64,000 nucleotides of DNA from Pseudomonas fragi (GCF_025426255.1 NZ_CP104861.1:806001-870000); one strand, 5' to 3'. Positions 1 to 9,042 are shown, counted from the first letter of the stretch. A program made the numbers and translations. Notes: generated from the sequence alone by a model not told the origin.

Positions 1-641
1 AGTGGAATGGTGCCCAGCACGATGGCAGGCAGAATCAAGTGGTGCAGTGCATCCCAGAAGGCCTCGGGCTGGTCGCTGAGCAGGGTGTCGATGAGCATGA
101 AACCGGTTCTTGGTTCGATGTCGTACAAGAGGTCGATACGCCCGGAAACCGGGGTCCAGCCCAGACCCACGGAGAAGAACATGATCAGGATCAGGCCCCA
201 CCAGAAGATCGGCATCGAGTAACCCGCCAGGGAGATACCCATCACCCCGTGGTCAAACAATGAGCCTCGCTTGAGTGCTGCAATGACCCCTGCCAGTAGC
301 CCGAGCACACCGGCTAACAACAGCGCAGCAGTGGCCAGTTCGAGAGTGGCGGGGAACAGTGCGGAAAATTCGGTCCATACGCTTTCACGGGTGCGCAATG
401 ACTCGCCCAAATCGCCGTGAGCGAGCTTGGTGACGTAGTCAATGTACTGCTCATGCAGCGGTTTGTTCAGACCCAGGCGCTCCATTGCCTGGGCGTGCAT
501 TTCAGGGTCGACCCGTCGTTCGCCCATCATGACTTCGACCGGGTCACCCGGGATCATGCGAATCAAGGCAAAGGTCAGAAGGGTGATGCCGAAGAAGGTG
601 GGTATCAACAACCCCACTCGGCGGGCAATAAAACTAAACAT
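1..641 (-). CDS. dppB: Dipeptide ABC transporter permease DppB (partial)
   Basis: This is the N-terminal part of an inner-membrane permease of the DppB/OppB family, which with DppC forms the channel for imported di- and tripeptides. The start is read from the sequence as MFSFIARRVG. It shows the family's first membrane helix, then the IPGDPVEVMMG region and the L-KPLHEQY segment before the periplasmic loop and the next helices. The C-terminal third, with the EAA loop, lies beyond the window start. It follows a dppA gene on the same strand, separated by 75 bases that contain a strong stem-loop. DppC and the ATPases DppD/F are expected next outside the window. The family call is firm; the exact substrate range is inferred from the neighbours. 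Confidence 0.9.
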   Translation of the reverse strand, partial: MFSFIARRVGLLIPTFFGITLLTFALIRMIPGDPVEVMMGERRVDPEMHAQAMERLGLNKPLHEQYIDYVTKLAHGDLGESLRTRESVWTEFSALFPATLELATAALLLAGVLGLLAGVIAALKRGSLFDHGVMGISLAGYSMPIFWWGLILIMFFSVGLGWTPVSGRIDLLYDIEPRTGFMLIDTLLSDQPEAFWDALHHLILPAIVLGTIP

Positions 642-675
642 CTTATGGTGTTCCTTATCAGCCGGTTAGGCAGGT

Positions 676-710
676 CCGCCAGGGTTCAGGTAAACCCTGG
701 CGGGTTTTTT
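676..710. terminator. Stem-loop between dppA and dppB
   Basis: A perfect 11-bp stem (676-686 with 693-703) and a 6-base loop lie between the binding-protein gene and dppB. The run of T follows the stem only on the plus strand. As a Rho-independent terminator it would therefore stop antisense transcription. In the sense (minus) direction it has no U tail, and it more likely protects the 3' end of the dppA message or partly attenuates read-through. Confidence 0.65.
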
Positions 711-716
711 ATTGTT

Positions 717-2312
717 CTACTTCACCTGGGTTGTGGCGAAGTTATTGTTGGTCAGGGGGCTAAGGGTATAGCCCTCAACATTTCTGCGCATCGCAGTAAA
801 CAGCATAGGATGGGTTACGTTGATCCATGGTTGGTCCTGATTAAAAATTACTTGTGCTTGTTGATAGAGTGCAGCCCGTTCAGAGGGTTCAGTGATGCCG
901 CGGGCCTTGGTAATCAGGGCTTCGAAATCCTTATTGCACCAGCGTGAATAGTTTTCGCCGTTCTTGGCTGCCTCACAGCTGAGCAGTGGGGTCAGGAAGT
1001 TATCCGGGTCGCCGTTATCGCCGCCCCATCCGGTCGAGACCATATCGTGCTCGCCACTTTTGGCGCGTTTGAGCATTTCGCCCCATTCCATGACGCGAAT
1101 ATCCACTTTGAGTCCGATTTTCTGCAGATCGGACTGAAGCAGCTGGGCACCCAGCATCGGGTTGGGGTTGGTCGGGCCGCCGCCGTTACGGGTGAAGAAG
1201 GTCAGTACCGTGCCTTCTGGTACACCGGCTTCCTTGAGCAGCGCCCGGGCCTTGTCCAGGTCTCGGGGCGGGCTTTGGATATTGGTGTTATAGCCAAGCA
1301 TGGTGGGCGGGTACGGGTTGATCGCAATCAGCGCGTTGCCTTCACCGTGCACGGTGTTGAGGTAGGTTTGTTTGTCGAAGGCCATGTCGATGGCTTTGCG
1401 CACCCGCACATCGCTCAGGTATTTGTGACTGGTGTTCATGGCGATGTAGCTGGTCATCAGGGCTGCCAGTTCATCGACCTTGAGGTTGGGGTCTTTGCGG
1501 ATGTTTTTGACGTCATCGGGCTTGGGGTACAGCGCGATCTGGCATTCGTTGGCCTTGAGTTTTTGCAGGCGCACGTTGCTGTCGGTGGTCACGGCAAAAA
1601 TCAGGTTGTCGCTGGGGGGCTTGCCACGGAAGTAATCCGGATTGGCCTTGAAGCGTACCTGGGCATCCTTGTTGTAGCGCACGAAGATAAACGGGCCGGT
1701 GCCGATAGGCTTGTTGTTCAAGTCAGCGGTTTTGCCGGACTTGAGCAACTGGTCGGCATATTCGGCGGAGTAGATGGAGTTAAACGGCATCGCGATATCA
1801 CGCAAGAATGGTGATTCGGCGTGGTTGAGGGTGATTTTTACGGTCAGGTCGTCAACTTTTTCGACGCTTTTGAGCAGGTTTTTGAAACCCATACTTTCAA
1901 AGTAGGGGTAACCGACCAACGACAGTTTGTGCCACGGGTGATTCGGGTCCAGCTGGCGCTGAAAACTCCAGACCACATCGTCGGCGTTCACGGTTCGGGT
2001 CGGTTTGAAATAATCGGTAGTGTGAAATTTCACGCCGGGGCGCAGGTGGAAAGTGTACTCAAGCCCATCCGGGCTGATGTCCCAGCGTTCGGCCAGTGCT
2101 GGTTCGACGTCGGTCGTACCGGGTGCGAAGTCGACCAGGCGGTTGAGTATGGTTTCAGCCGAGGCATCGGCTGTCACGGCGGTGGTGAATTGGACGATAT
2201 CGAATCCTTCAGGGCTGGCTTCGGTGCAGACCACCAGGTTTTTCGCGTTAGCACAGAACGCTGTACCCAGCAGTGCCACGGCGAGGGCGGTGCGTAGTGG
2301 AAGTCTTCTCAT
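717..2312 (-). CDS. dppA: Dipeptide-binding periplasmic protein, DppA4-like
   Basis: This is a periplasmic solute-binding protein of ABC family 5 (DppA/OppA type, SBP_bac_5) that delivers peptides to the DppBC permease. The start at 2312 has GGAGAGG upstream; an in-frame TTG further upstream only overlaps that ribosome site. The 531-residue product begins with a signal peptide (MRRLPLRTALAVALLGTAFC) and then the conserved VVCTEASPEGFD segment. The family signature around TFHLRPGVKFHTT and the C-terminal WGGDNGDPDNFLTPLLSC stretch are present. It is the most divergent of the three DppA-type proteins here and lies next to the porin gene and dppB, as DppA4 does in the P. aeruginosa dpp locus. 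Which peptides it prefers cannot be read from the sequence. Confidence 0.92.
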   Translation of the reverse strand: MRRLPLRTALAVALLGTAFCANAKNLVVCTEASPEGFDIVQFTTAVTADASAETILNRLVDFAPGTTDVEPALAERWDISPDGLEYTFHLRPGVKFHTTDYFKPTRTVNADDVVWSFQRQLDPNHPWHKLSLVGYPYFESMGFKNLLKSVEKVDDLTVKITLNHAESPFLRDIAMPFNSIYSAEYADQLLKSGKTADLNNKPIGTGPFIFVRYNKDAQVRFKANPDYFRGKPPSDNLIFAVTTDSNVRLQKLKANECQIALYPKPDDVKNIRKDPNLKVDELAALMTSYIAMNTSHKYLSDVRVRKAIDMAFDKQTYLNTVHGEGNALIAINPYPPTMLGYNTNIQSPPRDLDKARALLKEAGVPEGTVLTFFTRNGGGPTNPNPMLGAQLLQSDLQKIGLKVDIRVMEWGEMLKRAKSGEHDMVSTGWGGDNGDPDNFLTPLLSCEAAKNGENYSRWCNKDFEALITKARGITEPSERAALYQQAQVIFNQDQPWINVTHPMLFTAMRRNVEGYTLSPLTNNNFATTQVK

Positions 2313-2399
2313 GGCAATCCTCTCCAATCAGTTGAACCAGCATGTGCCTGCGGCCGATGGGGCTAATCGGCCGCAGGCGCTGGGCATGTAAAGGTGTGT

Positions 2400-3764
2400 T
2401 TACAGAATGCTGAATGGAATGGTGGTCACCAGGCGGAACTCATTGATGTTGCCGTCAGCCTGGTTTTTGCTGGCGCGGTGCGTGGTGTAGGTGGCGCGAA
2501 TGGCGGTGGCTTTCAGCGGGCCACTTTGCACAGCATAAGATGTGCCAACGCTGTACTCGTTGTGGGTTTCACCGTCCATGTTCCTGACGTCGTAGGCGGT
2601 GCCCTTGTACTTGGTACCGTCGATATCCCAGCCGCGCGCGTGGTAGGCGTTGAACTTCAGGCCCGGAATACCGTACTGCGCCATGTTGATGCTGTAGGCC
2701 AGTTGCAGCGACTTCTCGTTCGGGCCGTTGAAGTCCGAGAGCAGGGAGTTGGCCAGGTAGATACCGTTGGTTTCGTGCAGGTAGTCGAAGTACTCGTCGC
2801 CGACGATTTGCTGGAATGCCAGGCTCACGGTGTGGGCCTGGTGGGTCAAGGCGAATGCCAGGCTGTAGGCGTCGTTGTTGATATTGCCCAGCTCTTTCTT
2901 GCCGGTATCGAGGGTCTTGTAGTAGTTGAAGTTGGTGTTCAGACCCAGCACGGCGTTGTCGCCGATATCGTGTACCGCGCCGAAGTAGTACTGGTTCCAG
3001 AAGTCTTCCACGTTTGTTGCGTACAGCGTGGTTTTCAGGTTTTTCAGCGGCTGGTAGTTAAGGCCAGCAACGCTGGCGCGATCAGTCTCGACCCCGGCTG
3101 CGCCGTATTCACTGCGAAACTTGCTCAGGCTTTGTTCAGTACGCGGGGACACGCGATCAAAGGAGCCCGCGTCGAAGGACAGGTTGTTGAACTCTTCGCT
3201 GTGCAAGCCCACCCCTTGAAAGCTTGAAGGCAATGCGCGGTTACCGATCACGTCGATGGTCGGGCTGCTGAAGTTCTGTCGGCCTACGGTCAGCGTGGTG
3301 TTGGAGATGCGGGCGCTGAGGTTGGCCAGGCCCAACTTGCTCCACTGGCCGACGGCATCGCCATCGCTGTGGGTCAGGGTACGGTTGTTCGGACCGGCAA
3401 TATCCTTGGCGTCGCGGTCCAGGGCAATGGCGTTGTAGGCCGCTACCTGGGTACTGAAGCCGACGGTGCCCTCAGTGAAGCCCGATTTGTAATCGAGGAT
3501 GGTGCCCTGTACCCAGTTGATCCGGCGCGGGGTTGACTCGCGGGTACCGTGGTTGTTGTAGCTGAAGCGATCATCACGGCGCTTGAGTTCGTTGGCGTAC
3601 CAGTTACGGGTAGTGCCGCTCAGGGTCTGGTCTTCAAGGAAACCCTTGGTTTCGCTTTGGGCACTGGTGCCTTTCAATTCGGTAGGTACAAATTCATCGG
3701 CGTAGGCCATCGCGGTGAGGCTGCTGATGGATAGGGCTAACAACGCACTGCTGGTGATTTTCAT
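2400..3764 (-). CDS. opdP: OprD-family outer-membrane porin (OpdP-like)
   Basis: This is an 18-strand substrate-specific outer-membrane channel of the OprD family. The 454-residue precursor has a clear signal peptide ending at AMAYADEF. Typical OprD features follow: FLEDQTLSGTTRNWY near the N-terminus, the GFTEGTVGFSTQ segment, GRQNF and the final strand ending in phenylalanine-rich TTIPFSIL. GAGGAGCC precedes the ATG. It is embedded between dppA genes, the same place as OpdP, the glycine-glutamate dipeptide porin of P. aeruginosa, so it probably supplies peptides to the periplasmic DppA proteins. The subfamily assignment rests on gene order rather than on pore residues. Confidence 0.9.
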   Translation of the reverse strand: MKITSSALLALSISSLTAMAYADEFVPTELKGTSAQSETKGFLEDQTLSGTTRNWYANELKRRDDRFSYNNHGTRESTPRRINWVQGTILDYKSGFTEGTVGFSTQVAAYNAIALDRDAKDIAGPNNRTLTHSDGDAVGQWSKLGLANLSARISNTTLTVGRQNFSSPTIDVIGNRALPSSFQGVGLHSEEFNNLSFDAGSFDRVSPRTEQSLSKFRSEYGAAGVETDRASVAGLNYQPLKNLKTTLYATNVEDFWNQYYFGAVHDIGDNAVLGLNTNFNYYKTLDTGKKELGNINNDAYSLAFALTHQAHTVSLAFQQIVGDEYFDYLHETNGIYLANSLLSDFNGPNEKSLQLAYSINMAQYGIPGLKFNAYHARGWDIDGTKYKGTAYDVRNMDGETHNEYSVGTSYAVQSGPLKATAIRATYTTHRASKNQADGNINEFRLVTTIPFSIL

Positions 3765-3938
3765 GGTTGAGGCTCCTCTGGTTTCTTTTTTTATTGCCGG
3801 TCTTTTTGTGTTGACTCAGCTGTTGTGAAACGATTTAAAGCATTACAAACGTTTGCGTCACGTGCGATTGGCGAAGTTTTAGCGGGCCACCTGGAAAGGT
3901 GGCCTGCTGATGCAGGCTGGGTGTTGTGTGTCGTCAAC

Positions 3939-4025
3939 TGTGGGAGCGAGCCTGCTCGCGAATATCCCAACACCGTCTCGATCGGGTTATCGCTAACGTC
4001 CTTCGCGAGCAGGCTCGCTCCCACA
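3939..4025. repeat. REPIN (paired REP sequences)
   Basis: Two copies of the Pseudomonas REP sequence lie in opposite orientation. The arms (3939-3962 and 4002-4025) are perfect 24-base reverse complements around a 39-base spacer. The element sits directly after the stop of the second dppA gene and before the porin gene, so it would be transcribed as a large hairpin in the dpp message. Confidence 0.9.
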
Positions 4026-4043
4026 CCGGCACTGGCTTGTGCT

Positions 4044-5642
4044 TTAGTCCTTGAGGCTGACGCCAGAGAAGGCGTTACGCCCAAAGGGGCTGACCTTGAA
4101 ACCTTCGACCTTGGCACTTAGCGGCTGGTTGACCGTGGAGTGCGCAATGGGGGTGATAGGCACCTGTTGCTTGAGCAACTGCTGGGCCTGTTTGTAGAGC
4201 ACCGTGCGTTGGTCGCGGTCGGTGACGATCTTGGCGTTCTTGACCAGCGTGTCGTACTCCTTGTCACACCACATGGAGTAGTTATTGCCGCCAATCGCGT
4301 CACAGCTGTAGAGGGTGCCGAGCCAGTTGTCCGGGTCACCGTTGTCGCCGGTCCAGCCGATCAGGCTGATGTCATGCTCGCCATTTTTGGTGCGCTTGAT
4401 GTATTCGCCCCATTCATAGCTGACGATCTTGACCTTGAGCCCGACCTTGGCCCAGTCCGATTGCAGCATTTCGGCCATGAGCTTGGCGTTCGGGTTGTAA
4501 GGGCGCTGCACGGGCATGGCCCACAGGGTGATTTCAGTGCCTTCCTTGACACCAGCCGCCTTGAGCAGCTCTTTGGCTTTTTCGGGATTGTAGGCCGCAT
4601 CCGTGATGGTCTCGTCGTAGGACCATTGTGTTGGCGGCATGGCGTTGACCGCTTTCTGGCCCGCGCCCTGGTAGACCGCCTTGAGGATCTGGTCCTTGTT
4701 GACGGCCATGTCCAGCGCCTGACGTACTTGCAGTTGGTCGAGCGGCTTGTGCTGCACGTTGTAGGCGATGTAGCCGAGGTTGAAGCCGGGCTTTTCGATG
4801 ACTTGGAGCTTGGGGTCGGCCTTGAGACTGGCGACGTCTGCCGGGCGCGGGTTCAGCGAGACCTGGCACTCGTTTTTACGCAGTTTTTGCATGCGTGCCG
4901 AGGCGTCGACGCTGATCGAGAAAATCAGGTTGTCGAGTTTGACCTGGCTTGGATCCCAGTATTCCTTGTTGGCGGCGTAGCGGATGTTGGAGTCTTTCTG
5001 ATACCGCTGAAACACGTACGGGCCGGTGCCGACCGGCTTCTGGTTGATGTCGCTGGGTTTGCCGCTCTTGAGCAGTTGATCGGCATATTCGGCTGACAAA
5101 ATCGCAGCAAAGCTCATGGCCAGGTTTTGGATAAAAGCGGCGTCTACCGAGTTGAGTTTCATGACCACGGTCATGGGGTCGGTTTTTTCGACGCTGGCGA
5201 TGTTTTTGTCCAGGCTCATCCCGGTGAAGTACGGGAACTCGGTCGGGTAAGCCTTACGAAATGGATGGTCGGCGTTGAGCATACGGTTGAACGTGAAGAG
5301 CACGTCATCGGCGTTGAAGTCACGGGTCGGGGTGAACCATTTGGTGGTGTGAAACTTGACCCCGTCGCGCAGGTGAAAGGTGTAAGTCAGGCCATCTTCG
5401 GAAATGTCCCAACGAGTAGCCAGAGCGGGGCCGGCTGCGGTGCCGCCTTTTTCAAATTCGGCGAGGCGGTTGTAAATCGGTTCGGCCGCGTCGTTATCGG
5501 TGGCGGTGGTGTACTGCGCGGTATCAAAACCGGCGGGGCTGCCTTCCGAGCAAAACACCAGGCTATTGGCGGCGTTTGCGAGCGGGCTGCCGGCAAGTAC
5601 GCCGGCGCTGAGTAACACAGATAAAACCAGAGGGTTGCGCAT
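4044..5642 (-). CDS. dppA: Dipeptide-binding periplasmic protein, DppA3-like
   Basis: This is a second DppA-type periplasmic binding protein (532 residues, SBP_bac_5). The start at 5642 has AGGATAGGGA upstream, and a normal signal peptide ends near LANAANSLVF. An 18-codon in-frame extension upstream lacks a ribosome site and would bury the signal peptide. It shows FCSEGSPAGFDTAQYTT, TFHLRDGVKFHTT and GWTGDNGDPDNWLGTLYSC. It is much closer to the third copy (5943-7568) than to the one beside dppB. Curiously the conserved SAETIYNRL segment of its paralogue reads AAEPIYNRL here, a small deletion. It lies upstream of the porin gene on the same strand, as DppA3 does in P. aeruginosa. Confidence 0.92.
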   Translation of the reverse strand: MRNPLVLSVLLSAGVLAGSPLANAANSLVFCSEGSPAGFDTAQYTTATDNDAAEPIYNRLAEFEKGGTAAGPALATRWDISEDGLTYTFHLRDGVKFHTTKWFTPTRDFNADDVLFTFNRMLNADHPFRKAYPTEFPYFTGMSLDKNIASVEKTDPMTVVMKLNSVDAAFIQNLAMSFAAILSAEYADQLLKSGKPSDINQKPVGTGPYVFQRYQKDSNIRYAANKEYWDPSQVKLDNLIFSISVDASARMQKLRKNECQVSLNPRPADVASLKADPKLQVIEKPGFNLGYIAYNVQHKPLDQLQVRQALDMAVNKDQILKAVYQGAGQKAVNAMPPTQWSYDETITDAAYNPEKAKELLKAAGVKEGTEITLWAMPVQRPYNPNAKLMAEMLQSDWAKVGLKVKIVSYEWGEYIKRTKNGEHDISLIGWTGDNGDPDNWLGTLYSCDAIGGNNYSMWCDKEYDTLVKNAKIVTDRDQRTVLYKQAQQLLKQQVPITPIAHSTVNQPLSAKVEGFKVSPFGRNAFSGVSLKD

Positions 5643-5942
5643 GGCGTTCCCTATCCTTTTTCTTGTTTTTGAGTCCTGAGCGCGAGCCTTGATCAAAGGC
5701 CTGCGGTTCAGGGCGTCGATATCATCAGCTACTGTGCCGCACCCCGCGCAATAGACTGGCTGTGTGTCGACGTTAGGGCGTCAAAACTCAGCAGTAAATG
5801 CGTCAGGCCTGACAAACTTGTAGGAATTGTCTTGGCGTCCTATAGCCTCTGATGTAGTCAGAAGTGGCTAAAGGCTGTAGGTGAATTCCACCGTCCTGGT
5901 AGAGAAGTGAATGCGGCGTTGTAGCCGCATTCACCGGTCCTG
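5643..5942. other. Intergenic region between two dppA genes
   Basis: No gene is evident in these 300 bases. They hold a perfect stem-loop just after the upstream dppA gene (listed separately) and presumably a promoter or leader for the downstream copy. I could not identify convincing -35/-10 boxes or an operator. The PsdR regulator and dipeptidase genes that sit here in P. aeruginosa are absent. Confidence 0.6.
5907..5934. repeat. Perfect stem-loop after dppA
   Basis: An 11-bp perfect stem (5907-5917 with 5924-5934) has a 6-base loop and starts 8 bases past the dppA stop on the minus strand. No T run follows in the sense direction, so it is more likely a 3'-end stabiliser or processing site than a terminator. 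Confidence 0.7.
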
Positions 5943-7568
5943 TTATTTGCTGACGCTGACCCCGTAGAAGGAGTTCAAGCCGAATGGGCTGATCTTGAAG
6001 TCCTGTACGTTCGTGCGCATCGGTTGATACACCGTCGAGTGTGCGATAGGTGTCATCGGGACCTGGCTTTTGAGTCGTTGCTGCGCCTGTTGGTACAGTT
6101 TTGTGCGCTCGGCAACATCGGTGGTGGCCTTGGCGGCTTTCACCAGCTTGTCGAACTCGGGGTCACACCACTTGGAGAAGTTGTTGCCTTGCAGCGAGTC
6201 GCAGCCGAACAGGGTACCGAGCCAGTTGTCCGGGTCACCGTTGTCGCCGCTCCAGCCAATCAGCATCGCGCCGTTTTCGCCGCCTTTGGAGCGTTTGATG
6301 TACTCGCCCCATTCATAGCTCATGATCTTGGCTTTGATGCCGATTTTGCTCCAGTCCGACTGCAGCATTTCGGCCATCAGCTTGGCATTCGGGTTGTACG
6401 GACGTTGAACCGGCATGGCCCACAGGACGATTTCGGTGCCGTCCTTGATGCCGGCTTCCTTGAGCAGAGCCTTGGCTTTTTCCGGGTCGAAAGGTGCGTC
6501 CTTGATGCTGGTGTCATACGACCACTGGGTAGGTGGCATGGAGCCAACGGCCAGTTGGCCTGCACCCTGATACACCGAGTCGATGATCTGCTGCTTGTTT
6601 ACTGACATGTCCAAGGCCTGGCGAACCTTGAGCTGAGCCATCGGGTTTGGCTCGTTGCTGCCCTTGATCTTGTCCATCACGTTGTAGGCGATGTAACCGA
6701 GGTTGAAACCTGCCTGGTGAGGCATCTTCAGGTTCTTGTCTTCACCAAGGGCCTTGAGGTCTGCCGGACGCGGGAACAGGGTGACCTGGCACTCATTCTT
6801 TTTAAGCTTCTGGATCCGTACCGAAGGGTCGGTAGTGATGGCGAAAATCAGATTGTCGATTTTGACGTCTTCAGGCTTCCAGTAGTCCTTGTTGCCGGTG
6901 TAACGGATGTTCGAGTCTTTCTGGTAGCTCTTGAACACAAACGGGCCAGTGCCGATCGGCTTCTGGTTGATATCGGCAGGCTTGCCTTCCTTGAGCAGCT
7001 TGTCGGCGTACTCGGCGGACTGGATGGAGGCAAAACTCATGGCCAGGTTCTGGATAAACGCGGCATCCACGGTGTTCAGCGTGAATTTGACGGTCTTGTC
7101 GTCGACTTTTTCCACCTTGGCGATGTTTTTATCCATGCCCATGTCGGTGAAATAAGGGAATTCGGTGGGGTAGGCCTTACGGAACGGCATGTCTTTGTCG
7201 AGCATGCGGTTGAACGTGAAGAGCACGTCGTCGGCGTTAAAATCGCGGGTTGGCTTGAAGTACGGGGTGGTATGGAACTTGACGCCATCACGCAGGTGGA
7301 AGGTCCATGTCAGGTTGTCCGGGGAGACATCCCAGCTGGTTGCCAGGCCTGGTTCAACCGCGGTGCCGCCGCGCTGGAATTGGCTCAATCGGTTGTAGAT
7401 GGTTTCGGCCGATGCATCAAAGTCAGTACCGGTGGTGTACTGACCCGGGTCAAAACCAGCCGGGCTGCCTTCAGAGCAAAACACCAGATTGGTCGCAGCG
7501 TGGGCGAAAGGTGCACTTGCCAACAGGCTGGCACCTACTAAAAACGGAATGACCGCGTATTTGAACAT
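5943..7568 (-). CDS. dppA: Dipeptide-binding periplasmic protein, DppA1/2-like
   Basis: This is a third DppA-type binding protein, 541 residues. The start at 7568 (MFKYAVIPFL) is preceded by GAGGCC and opens a signal peptide cleaved after PFAHA. The open frame extends 45 codons further, but that part is not membrane-targeting and has no ribosome site. Family signatures are FCSEGSPAGFDPGQYTT, TWTFHLRDGVKFHTT and GWSGDNGDPDNWLGTLFGC. Compared with the DppA3-like copy it carries an insert (MDKIKGSNEPNP) in the middle. It is the first gene of the dpp cluster on this strand, so it is likely closest to the main promoter in the 7569-7930 gap. Confidence 0.92.
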   Translation of the reverse strand: MFKYAVIPFLVGASLLASAPFAHAATNLVFCSEGSPAGFDPGQYTTGTDFDASAETIYNRLSQFQRGGTAVEPGLATSWDVSPDNLTWTFHLRDGVKFHTTPYFKPTRDFNADDVLFTFNRMLDKDMPFRKAYPTEFPYFTDMGMDKNIAKVEKVDDKTVKFTLNTVDAAFIQNLAMSFASIQSAEYADKLLKEGKPADINQKPIGTGPFVFKSYQKDSNIRYTGNKDYWKPEDVKIDNLIFAITTDPSVRIQKLKKNECQVTLFPRPADLKALGEDKNLKMPHQAGFNLGYIAYNVMDKIKGSNEPNPMAQLKVRQALDMSVNKQQIIDSVYQGAGQLAVGSMPPTQWSYDTSIKDAPFDPEKAKALLKEAGIKDGTEIVLWAMPVQRPYNPNAKLMAEMLQSDWSKIGIKAKIMSYEWGEYIKRSKGGENGAMLIGWSGDNGDPDNWLGTLFGCDSLQGNNFSKWCDPEFDKLVKAAKATTDVAERTKLYQQAQQRLKSQVPMTPIAHSTVYQPMRTNVQDFKISPFGLNSFYGVSVSK

Positions 7569-7932
7569 GGTGGCCTCATGATTTTTGTCATTTTTGGTTT
7601 GAGGGCGACCTTGTGAGTCGACCCGGCGATACTTATGCACAGCCCATACCCATTGCAATATGCGAAAGCCGGTGAAGCCTGAAAATGTGGAACGATCGTA
7701 CAAGAATGTCGCGTTTGTATAATTTATGACGCATTTGATCGTTTGCGCACGGGTTTTAGACTCATTTTCTTACACGTTCTTGAGCATCAGGACACCGAAG
7801 TGCACTGTTTTGGAACAACGCTGTTACTTATCTAGACTCTTGCGCTGGAAATATGTAGGTCAACGCCAGCAGCGCATGTAGTCCATCGCCTTTTAATACT
7901 AGGACGGTCTGTAGGAGTTTTCCGTGCGGCAT
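7569..7932. other. Upstream region of the dpp cluster
   Basis: This AT-richer stretch lies between the first dppA gene and the SIMPL-gene terminator and should contain the dpp promoter reading on the minus strand. I see a small palindrome, ACGATCGT (7692-7699), and a TATAAT (7718-7723) that is in the plus orientation. No convincing minus-strand promoter can be assigned by eye, and no gene is supported. Confidence 0.5.
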
Positions 7933-7969
7933 AAAAAAACCCCTGAAACATGTCTGTTTCAGGGGTTTT
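7933..7969 (-). terminator. Rho-independent terminator of the SIMPL-domain gene
   Basis: A perfect 15-base inverted repeat (7936-7950 with 7955-7969) has a 4-base loop. In minus orientation the stem is followed by a run of seven T. It starts 16 bases after the stop of the SIMPL-domain gene. Confidence 0.9.
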
Positions 7970-7985
7970 CAGGATGGATCGGTGT

Positions 7986-8702
7986 TTATTGCATCTGGAC
8001 TTCAATCGCACCATCGGCGCTCATGCTGACTTCGCTGGTACCGGCTTCGACTTCCGGGGTCGGCGCCGAGTCCATCGCAGGGGCTGCGGCTTTCATCATC
8101 ATTGCGCTGCGCATGTAGGGCTGCGGGTAACCGTTGGTGTTGAGGTTCAGGTTGATGATTTTGTAACCCTTGCCGCCCAGCGCATCGGTTGCCAGTTGCG
8201 CGCGGGCCTTGAACGCGTTGACCGCATCCTTGAGCAATGCGTCTTCGCTGGTTTTGCGGGTGGCATTGGCTACGGTGAATTGCATGCTGCCCATTTTCAG
8301 GGTTTGCATCAGATCGCCGGTGAGCTTGGACAGCGCTGCAAAGTCGGTACTTTCCAGGCGCAGTTCGGCGCGTTCACGCCAGCCAGTGATCTTCTGGGTC
8401 TTGTTGTCGTAAATCGGATAGCTGTTGCGATTGCCCTGGCGCAAGGTCACTTCCTTGACGGACTTGGCCTGGCCAATGGCCTTGTTCATCGACGTGGTGA
8501 TTTCAGCCGCCAGCTTGGCCGCATCGGTGTTTTGCGCCTCGGTGTACAGCGTCACGATCATCAGGTCGCGGGGGACTTCCTGGCTGGCCTCGGCACGCAA
8601 TGAGATCTGGTTGTAATGAATGTCGTCGGCCAGGGCCGGCAAGCTGGCAAGCGCGCCGATACTCAGGGTCAGCAGGGCAGCGGTGCGTTGAAAGTTGGAC
8701 AT
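7986..8702 (-). CDS. SIMPL domain (DUF541, YggE-like) periplasmic protein
   Basis: This 238-residue exported protein of the SIMPL/YggE family is of unknown biochemical role; members have been linked to oxidative-stress tolerance. The start at 8702 (MSNFQRTAAL) has AAGGAGCC at good spacing and gives a signal peptide ending at LPALADD. The body has the family pattern of repeated short strands and helices: VTLYTEAQNTDAAKLAAEI early, then GWRERAELRLESTDF and the KARAQLATDALG region. The C-terminal 30 residues (AAAPAMDSAPTPEVEAG) are low-complexity and acidic. It is followed by its own terminator. It lies between dpp and roxSR, as an equivalent gene does in P. aeruginosa. Confidence 0.85.
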   Translation of the reverse strand: MSNFQRTAALLTLSIGALASLPALADDIHYNQISLRAEASQEVPRDLMIVTLYTEAQNTDAAKLAAEITTSMNKAIGQAKSVKEVTLRQGNRNSYPIYDNKTQKITGWRERAELRLESTDFAALSKLTGDLMQTLKMGSMQFTVANATRKTSEDALLKDAVNAFKARAQLATDALGGKGYKIINLNLNTNGYPQPYMRSAMMMKAAAPAMDSAPTPEVEAGTSEVSMSADGAIEVQMQ

Positions 8703-8846
8703 GGAGGCTCCTTGAAAGAGGACAGCAAGACCCATAAGACTGTAGTAAGTGGCCATCAGTTCGCCCAGTTACATTTTCACTACATTTGACCTGCCGACTG
8801 CTTCGCAGCTTCGCGACGCTCCTCAGCGGCTTGAGATACTTCAAGC

Positions 8847-8897
8847 GTGGGAGCGAGCCTGCTCGCGAAGATCATTCGCGAGCAGGCTCGCTCCCAC
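8847..8897. repeat. REPIN (paired REP, short spacer)
   Basis: Two 23-base REP arms form a perfect inverted repeat around only 5 bases (GATCA), giving a nearly continuous hairpin. It sits between the divergent SIMPL gene and roxS. Confidence 0.9.
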
Positions 8898-9042
8898 TGG
8901 GGCTTGACCTGGAACAGAGTATCTACAGGTAGTGCAGGTTTTGATAAAAAACACTGTGGCTCTTTGCCGCACGTTTGCCTGTCGGGTCGCTCGCTTGGTT
9001 ATACTCCCGGTGATCCGCCTGGAGCGCTCATCAGGAGAGCTC

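Noticed and set aside
1047..2297. Two plus-strand open frames over the first dppA gene
   Set aside because: Shadow frames of a strongly supported binding-protein gene.
3939..4025. Repeated palindromes considered as a CRISPR array
   Set aside because: Only two facing copies occur per site, with no regular spacers and no cas genes; they are REP elements.
7718..7723. TATAAT as a dpp promoter -10 box
   Set aside because: It is on the plus strand while dpp runs on the minus strand, and no matching -35 box or plus-strand gene follows.
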